From the NCBI GenBank assembly GCA_947568835.1, contig OX387611.1, positions 9,304,001 through 9,368,000 on the forward strand: a stretch of DNA of 64,000 nucleotides, given 5' to 3'. Positions 59,901 through 64,000 of this stretch are shown here, piece by piece. The translations under genes were made by a program, and so were the position numbers. This DNA is from Protonemura montana (lineage: Eukaryota; Arthropoda; Insecta; Plecoptera; Nemouridae). Position 1 is the stretch's first letter. Each line of letters starts with the position of its first letter. The notes under the pieces are model-generated. The model did not search any database and was not told the origin of the DNA. It saw nothing but the letters and a program-made list of their open reading frames with translations.

Positions 59901-61744
59901 TGCGCTCGATCTCGGCTGTCTGGCCCGGCAGCAAGGCAAGTCCCGACAGGTAGCCGTTTCCATGCTCGTCCTGGCTCCAGTCGCCTAGCTCGGCTAGGGA
60001 ATAGGCAAAAATACTTTTTAGGTTAAGAAGTTAAGAAAATTATAGCCTTGATAGTTGATATACCTACCACTAAAACCACAGATAAAGCTAGCCTAGATAT
60101 TCTTTCCTTGTGAGGCAAAGCCAGCCTACACACACAGCATACACAAACATTCCATCTTTAAGAGGCAGAGGATACCACAGGCTAAGCTTACAAATATATT
60201 TGATCCTTTAAGGGTAAAGGCTACCACAGTCTAGGCAAACACAAATGTTCCATTCTTATGGGGCAAAGACTACCACAGAAAAAGCTTGCACAGATATTCT
60301 ATCCTAATGGGGCAAAGGCTACTATAGATAAAGCTTGCACAGATATTCCATCCTTATGGAGCAAAGACTAGCACAGATAAAGCTTGCACAGATATTCCAT
60401 CCTTATGGGGCAAAGACTACCACAGATAAAGCTTACAGAGATATTTCATTCTTATAGGGCAAAGGCTACCACAGATAAAGCTTGCACAGATATTCCATCC
60501 TTATGGGGCAAAGACTACCACAGATAAAGCTTGCAAAGATATTCCATCGTTATGATATTGCACTTTATTGTTCACTCACATTGTACGCTGTAGCTGGCTA
60601 ACAAGATTGCTGCGCTGACAGGAAGACGGAGCCTCCCTGCCAAGACATCTCGGCGGACTTGCAGGTAAAGGTGGTAGCGTGTGTACTCCTCCGTCAGCTT
60701 GCTTGGGTCAGACACGTAGAACTTGACTCTGAAGAAAAAACTGCCTGCGGCTCCGCGTTGCTGCCTCTTGACTGGTTTACTGGCGTCCAGCCAACGCTAA
60801 AACAAGGGAGATCACTGAAGTTGAGCAACGATACGCTGGGTCAGGTATTGGGTGAATGACCATCATATGTATGAGAGTTATGTTTGGGATAGAGGTTAGA
60901 TTAGTACAGCAATTTAATTCGCCTTGCTTATCAACCTGTTGACAGTACGAATTTGTGAAGCAACCCTGTTCTTCGAACAGGGCTACATGCCGGCACCAGG
61001 TTTCCCCTCCTCTCTTCATTTGTCACCCACATCATCATTCACTCATTCACCCAAGCCATTAGACCAGAGCCACACGGCTGGATGTCAAAACTGTGTGTCG
61101 TTGAACTCAACAACGTCCCTTACTGTTTGTTTCTCAAGTACTTAACGGTCTACTCACCATAATGGCATCTCCATTAGATGAGGCATCAGCAAATTCCAGT
61201 CCAAAGTAATCCCTTTCGACAAGCTCCAGATGTTGAAATACCAGATCGAGGAGAGCTTGCCCTTTTGCTCTCTTGTCAATCTGGAAGACATGCTGGGTGT
61301 CGTCAAGGAAAACTACCTGGAAACATTAAAACAGATGACAATTAAGTTGGGTGTGTCGAGTGGAATCGTTGAGTACAAGGCCTGTGCAACTTATTTTGTA
61401 AGATGCTTCATGTGCTTAAAGTTTAGATGCTCTTTATAAATGCACTGTGCATTCAAAAAAATCTTCTAGGTACAATATAATCACACTCCAATAATGGTAC
61501 AGTAGGTAGGAACTAGCTATGTGGTGGTAATAATTGCTCATGAATCCACAATTTAATTTACTAGGTATAAACGCAAAATTTATTTTCAGGTTGTGTTATA
61601 AAATGCAAGAACCTTTCCTTTTATGGTTGTACTTACTGTGGCAGAAAGCGTTTTAAGTCGCCTATCCCTTGCCAACTCCGAAGCCCGCACGTTGTAAGTT
61701 CCACTAGAACCAGAAAAGGCTCTTCGAGAGACGCTCTCAATCAT
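47991..61744 (-). CDS. Ptpmeg: PTPN4/Ptpmeg-type FERM-PDZ tyrosine phosphatase, 15 exons, 874 aa
   Basis: Exons: 61744-61637, 61316-61158, 60796-60580, 59993-59792, 59231-59072, 58577-58345, 57260-57084, 56063-55884, 54778-54546, 54035-53796, 53323-53207, 52252-52026, 50452-50318, 49708-49559, 48077-47991. All are GT-AG and phase-consistent: 2625 bp with TGA. The start is chosen because TGA precedes it in frame and MIESVSRR...[13 protein letters not shown] aligns with PTPN4. Domains: FERM about 15-300, FERM-adjacent to 345, a poor-complexity linker 360-465 (Pro/Ala, then acidic), PDZ 465-556 with carboxylate loop RFGFNV, PTP 595-870 with KNRYRD, WPDHG (Asp768), [10 protein letters not shown] (Cys800, Arg806) and the Q-loop MIQTAGQ. 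It should dephosphorylate phosphotyrosine at the submembrane cortex. It is slightly shorter than human PTPN4 (926) because of the linker. All key residues are intact. Confidence 0.96.
48150..48262. repeat. hairpin repeat family C, diverged copy
   Basis: The arms 'ctaccctctcaaaa' and 'ttttgagagg' surround a short loop, with the same 'tattataaac' lead-in as the other copies. It lies in the last intron of the phosphatase gene. Confidence 0.45.
48975..49415. mobile_element. foldback MITE family D, about 440 bp
   Basis: Nearly complete inverted repeat. The left arm 'ttgagtgtaggttataggta' ... 'agatggccgccaaatgacta' is mirrored by 'ggtcatttggcggccatctt' ... 'tacctataacctacactcaa'. Arms are about 200 bp each. 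It is inside the last intron of the phosphatase gene. Confidence 0.88.
49912..50212 (+). mobile_element. LINE 3' end, antisense in a phosphatase intron
   Basis: The plus strand encodes [37 protein letters not shown] and [11 protein letters not shown], then stops. This 'R--F---GI--WN-LP ... F---LK' ending is typical of LINE ORF2. The 3' end is an AATA repeat (50193-50206). It is 5'-truncated. Confidence 0.7.
50540..50935 (+). mobile_element. second LINE 3' end
   Basis: Plus-strand text [20 protein letters not shown] and [15 protein letters not shown] fits another LINE ORF2 C-terminus, of a different family from the one at 49912. It ends in 'aataaaatattaaatacgat' plus ACAAT repeats. Confidence 0.5.
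51395..51510. repeat. 20-bp repeat (ggccagcttgggctctgatt), about 6 copies
   Basis: Short minisatellite in the intron between exons 13 and 12 of the phosphatase gene. Alternate copies carry attg or atta at the junction. Confidence 0.9.
52371..53195 (-). repeat. 68-bp satellite array 3, about 12 copies, in a phosphatase intron
   Basis: Same unit as arrays 1 and 2 but on the opposite strand. It fills most of the 954-bp intron between exons 11 and 12 and ends about 11 bp from the exon 11 donor. Confidence 0.96.
53491..53678. mobile_element. foldback MITE family A, short form, in a phosphatase intron
   Basis: The arms 'ttagcacaagtttttagaaa' ... 'tgctaagtaaagggctacta' and the inverted copy flank a short centre 'ccctatttaaatt'. 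Confidence 0.85.
54040..54540. other. intron, nothing else seen
   Basis: AT-rich intron between phosphatase exons 10 and 9. Confidence 0.5.
54785..55365. other. intron, nothing else seen
   Basis: First half of the intron between phosphatase exons 9 and 8. A SINE scrap and a tRNA-like repeat follow. Confidence 0.5.
55372..55450 (-). mobile_element. 5S-derived SINE tail fragment
   Basis: Only the 3' tail region remains: 'cactggtctaatggtggctg' to 'gaacctaacgtagcc'. Confidence 0.6.
55724..55845 (+). repeat. tRNA-like repeat, copy 3
   Basis: 'gatcccttatcccaccca' and 'gccgagatagttccgttggt' plus 'agagcacccgactgg' match copy 2 in order. The B-box region is partly duplicated and diverged. Confidence 0.5.
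56096..56536 (-). mobile_element. 5S-derived SINE with 13-bp TSD in a phosphatase intron
   Basis: Full-length, flanked by 'tcagatggttgaa' at 56083-56095 and 56537-56549. The left end carries the ATT-rich tail. It is in the same transcription direction as the host gene. Confidence 0.94.
56550..57080. other. intron, nothing else seen
   Basis: Remaining part of the intron between phosphatase exons 8 and 7. The plus-strand ORF overlapping exon 7 is its antisense shadow. Confidence 0.5.
57693..58103 (-). mobile_element. 5S-derived SINE with 12-bp TSD, internal deletion
   Basis: 'tgggaaaataga' flanks the copy (57681-57692 and 58104-58115). About 45 bp are missing between the core and the body compared with other copies. 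Confidence 0.92.
58580..59070. other. intron with a diverged scrap of foldback family D
   Basis: 'tttttgttggtaaagtagtt' and 'atttgacgaccatttttcaa' (58741-58780) resemble the arm of the family D MITE. Otherwise AT-rich. Confidence 0.4.
59728..59763 (+). mobile_element. SINE scrap
   Basis: 'ctctcccctcctttcttcta' plus 'ggctaagttaagtt' equals the segment just before the SINE tail. Confidence 0.45.
60110..60555 (-). repeat. 49-bp minisatellite, inverted relative to 19785, about 9 copies
   Basis: The unit 'ttgcacagatattccatcct' then 'tatggggcaaagactaccac' then 'agataaagc' is the reverse complement of the array near 20 kb. It ends about 25 bp from the donor of phosphatase exon 3. Confidence 0.95.
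60806..61118 (+). mobile_element. 5S-derived SINE filling phosphatase intron 2
   Basis: The partial head 'gagatcactgaagttgagca', diverged body and the tail ending 'tgtgtcgttgaactcaaca' occupy most of the 361-bp intron between exons 3 and 2. It is antisense to the gene and more diverged than the TSD-flanked copies, so it is older. Confidence 0.85.
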
Positions 61745-62860
61745 TTTTGAAGTCAGCCAACTTCACGTACAAACCATTTCACCTGAAGATTAGTAACCAT
61801 AGTACATTATACAGATTTGGATCGCCACTACTTATCATGATGTACATTCGAAGATACTGCAAGAACTTACATTCATTATCTGAAATAAGATCAGCTTCAA
61901 GTGGAAGGCACGGCTCAGTATGTGTACATTTATTGTTGAATATCAATCGGCAATATCGAAATATGAGTCATCATCAGAGTTGGTCCTGAGCATTAATTCT
62001 GGTTTTACAGTGTCAAATGCTCATTTATAGCCACCAAAGTTATGAGTAATTCAGAAAAAAATACTAAACTGAGTGCGTGTACTGCTTAGCACGACATTTA
62101 CATCGAAATCTACAAATAAATCGAATAAATAAGAATGCATTTAACCTATAGACAGATAAAGGCAACCATCTTTGAACGAATCTAAAGTCGCAAATAGGCC
62201 TATGCAGTGTTTAATTTTTTATACTATATTGATTGAAAACGGATTTTTGGCAGTCTTTTAGTGGTTGATATCTTCATTACAACTTCTTTGAACACATGAG
62301 GATAGAAAAACTAACTAACATGTTGGTATAAAAACTGATGTCGCCTTCTTATTTCCAGTCCCAACCAACCACAGCTTCCGATCTTGCAGCCTCCTCCATT
62401 ACTATTTTGTTGTCACTTAGTGCATTGTGGGTAAGCGCCGCTAGAATTCGAACAAGTTAATTTATTGTGAACGTGCGAGGGAATTTCAGTGATATCGTTT
62501 ATTGTTGTGGTGATCAATGCACGATGACGCACGCACAAATTAGCCGTAATCGCACTTCTAAAAGAGAAGTTGGGTGTTCATATAACCAAATTACCCAATT
62601 TAGATCTACTGATGAAACCCGAACATGGAAATTACGAAACACGCTAACCCCCCCACCCAATGCCCACCATGCATTTGCAATTCAAATGTTTGCGGATAAA
62701 TGTGCATGCGTCCCAACTTTTTTCAGCACGATGTAAATAGGTGTCTTAAAGTTCTATTAATCTCGTGTGTATTCAATTTGGTGTAATAGGACCCTTAAAT
62801 TGTTTTTTTCATTAGCTAGGTAAGGACAATCCAAACTAAACTCATTAAGTTTTTTTTTCC
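61745..62860. other. upstream region of the phosphatase gene
   Basis: No further exon was recognised. A possible ZNF143-like promoter motif is listed separately. Confidence 0.45.
62419..62433 (-). promoter_or_regulatory. possible ZNF143/Staf-like promoter site
   Basis: Minus strand 'tacccacaatgcact' resembles the Staf/ZNF143 core CCCANNATGCA. It is about 680 bp upstream of the phosphatase ATG. Motif evidence only. Confidence 0.25.
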
Positions 62861-62861
62861 T

Positions 62862-63108
62862 GTGCAATGGCTTGGTTATTTGGCGTTATGCGGCGTTATG
62901 TCAGTGAATAGGTTGATGCTGATGTGTATGATGATAAACCTAACCTAGCCTAGACGGGATGAGGGGAAACCCGGTGCCGGTATGTAGCCTACTCCTGTGG
63001 GGCCATCGGCTTAACGTCCCTTCCGAAGGACGGCACAACGCGAACAACAGGATTACACTGATCAATTCTGTAGAGACTTTGATAGTCAAGGCGAGCGAAG
63101 TTTCATAC
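62862..63108 (-). mobile_element. 5S-derived SINE, headless and diverged
   Basis: Tail, core ('cgtcccttccgaaggacggc') and part of the body are recognisable. Confidence 0.75.
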
Positions 63109-63420
63109 CAATTGATTAATCAGAGAATTAATCAGAGATTAATCAAAGTCAACCTTTCCAGACAGATTGTTTCGTAACAATTATTACCTATCATTGCTAA
63201 ATTTTTTACACCATCTGCAAAAAAAAAAAATTGCGCATGATTTTCAATTTAATTGTTACAAAAACATTGACCCAGCGCACTTGACATAGCACACACTTCA
63301 AACTTTTTCTGCCAAACGATTGGCAAAAAAACGTAGCCAAGGAGAGATCCGTATTTTCAAGTCAATGTCACGTGAGCTTAGGTAATGTGGATGTTACAGT
63401 ATGCCTATAAGAGGACGTAC

Positions 63421-63528
63421 CTGAGGAGCAACGTAGGCCACCAAAAGCAACAGAGCATTAGTGTCAGTTGGGCAGACAACCGCCACAGCTGACAAAACCA
63501 GTTGCAGATGTTTTCGAGCGCGTAACAT
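63421..63528 (-). CDS. possible first coding exon, signal-peptide-like
   Basis: ATG at 63528 opens 36 codons ending at a GTACGT donor: MLRARKHLQLVLSAVAVVCP followed by TDTNALLLLVAYVAPQ. A basic start with a hydrophobic core looks like a signal peptide or membrane anchor. No downstream exon was identified. It could be a separate small gene or an upstream exon of another transcript. Confidence 0.35.
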
Positions 63529-63661
63529 TCAAACGCCTGAAAGTACTACGCATATCAGATTGAAGTCAAATCGAGTTAACAATATTTATTAAATTCAAAG
63601 CAATATTTAATTACACTATCGTAAAATACAGTAAAAGTGTTTTAATAATTTCGCATGTACA

Positions 63662-63835
63662 ATGTTGCCGTGGCGAGTCGTGTTAGCCGTAGCGTGCCTA
63701 GTTGAGTTGGCCCTTTGTCAAAACAAAATCCCGCAAACTCCGAAGGAATTTCGGAGGAACGTCGAGTTTGTCTACAACGCCTTTACAACTGCTAGAAGAT
63801 TGAATCGTAAACTAGACTTCCCGGCAAGAGCATTG
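63662..63835 (+). CDS. first coding exon of an unknown secreted protein, partial
   Basis: ATG at 63662 and 58 codons to a GTGAGT donor, phase 0. MLPWRVVLAVACLVELALC is a clear signal peptide with likely cleavage around Cys19-Gln20. The mature part starts QNKIPQTPKEFRRNVEFVYN and continues AFTTARRLNRKLDFPARAL. I do not recognise the family. The gene continues beyond the right edge of the window. Confidence 0.6.
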
Positions 63836-64000
63836 GTGAGTAGGTAACAAGCACAAATGTGTGTGTGTTTTTTCAGATTCCATTGAAACAATTGACAGGT
63901 TGATGCAAATAGAAAAGATACTTTAGTGCTCTGTTTTATTCAAATACACCTTGGAGCATTGAAAAAGGCCATTTTGCCCCAAACAAAACTTCATCCACAA

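Overview
The window is animal nuclear DNA. It has spliced genes with GT-AG introns, 5S-rRNA- and tRNA-derived SINEs, LINEs, hAT transposons, foldback MITEs and many minisatellites. Gene content (par-3, a PTPN4/Ptpmeg phosphatase, a CYP4-clan P450) points to a bilaterian invertebrate, perhaps an arthropod; the species cannot be fixed from the sequence. AT-rich introns and intergenic DNA contrast with GC-rich exons.

Layout. 1-16.6 kb is repeat-dominated: 5S-derived SINEs, tandem arrays of their 5S heads, LINE fragments, and minisatellites with units of 26, 53, 68, 54 and 41 bp. At 16.63-16.75 kb (minus) lies the first coding exon of a par-3/bazooka homologue, with a promoter-like upstream region. 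19.3-20.7 kb holds a foldback element, a 7-bp array and a 49-bp minisatellite. 20.79-25.53 kb (minus) is a five-exon gene for an unrecognised 293-residue AT-hook protein, reconstructed here from phase-matched exons. 27.6-28.2 kb is a second 68-bp array. 28.91-32.13 kb (minus) is a complete five-exon cytochrome P450 (523 residues). 32.6-42 kb is a transposon graveyard: a hAT MITE, a hAT transposase relic split by a SINE, a cysteine-rich-tailed multicopy gene broken head to head, and two LINE fragments, one carrying two hAT-like insertions. 42-47.9 kb is nearly featureless. 47.99-61.74 kb (minus) is a complete fifteen-exon FERM-PDZ-tyrosine phosphatase (874 residues) whose introns are full of SINEs, LINE ends and minisatellites. 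At 63.4-63.8 kb two divergent first exons with signal-peptide-like starts flank a gap of about 130 bp.

The recurring theme is that parts of one SINE family seem to have been amplified separately. Its 5S head forms tandem arrays of about 91 bp, and its central domain resembles the 68-bp satellite present at three loci. Two minisatellites and one SINE occupy nearly whole introns or sit within a few bases of splice sites. The host genes have no obvious pathway link beyond par-3 and PTPN4/Ptpmeg both being PDZ-containing cortical proteins.
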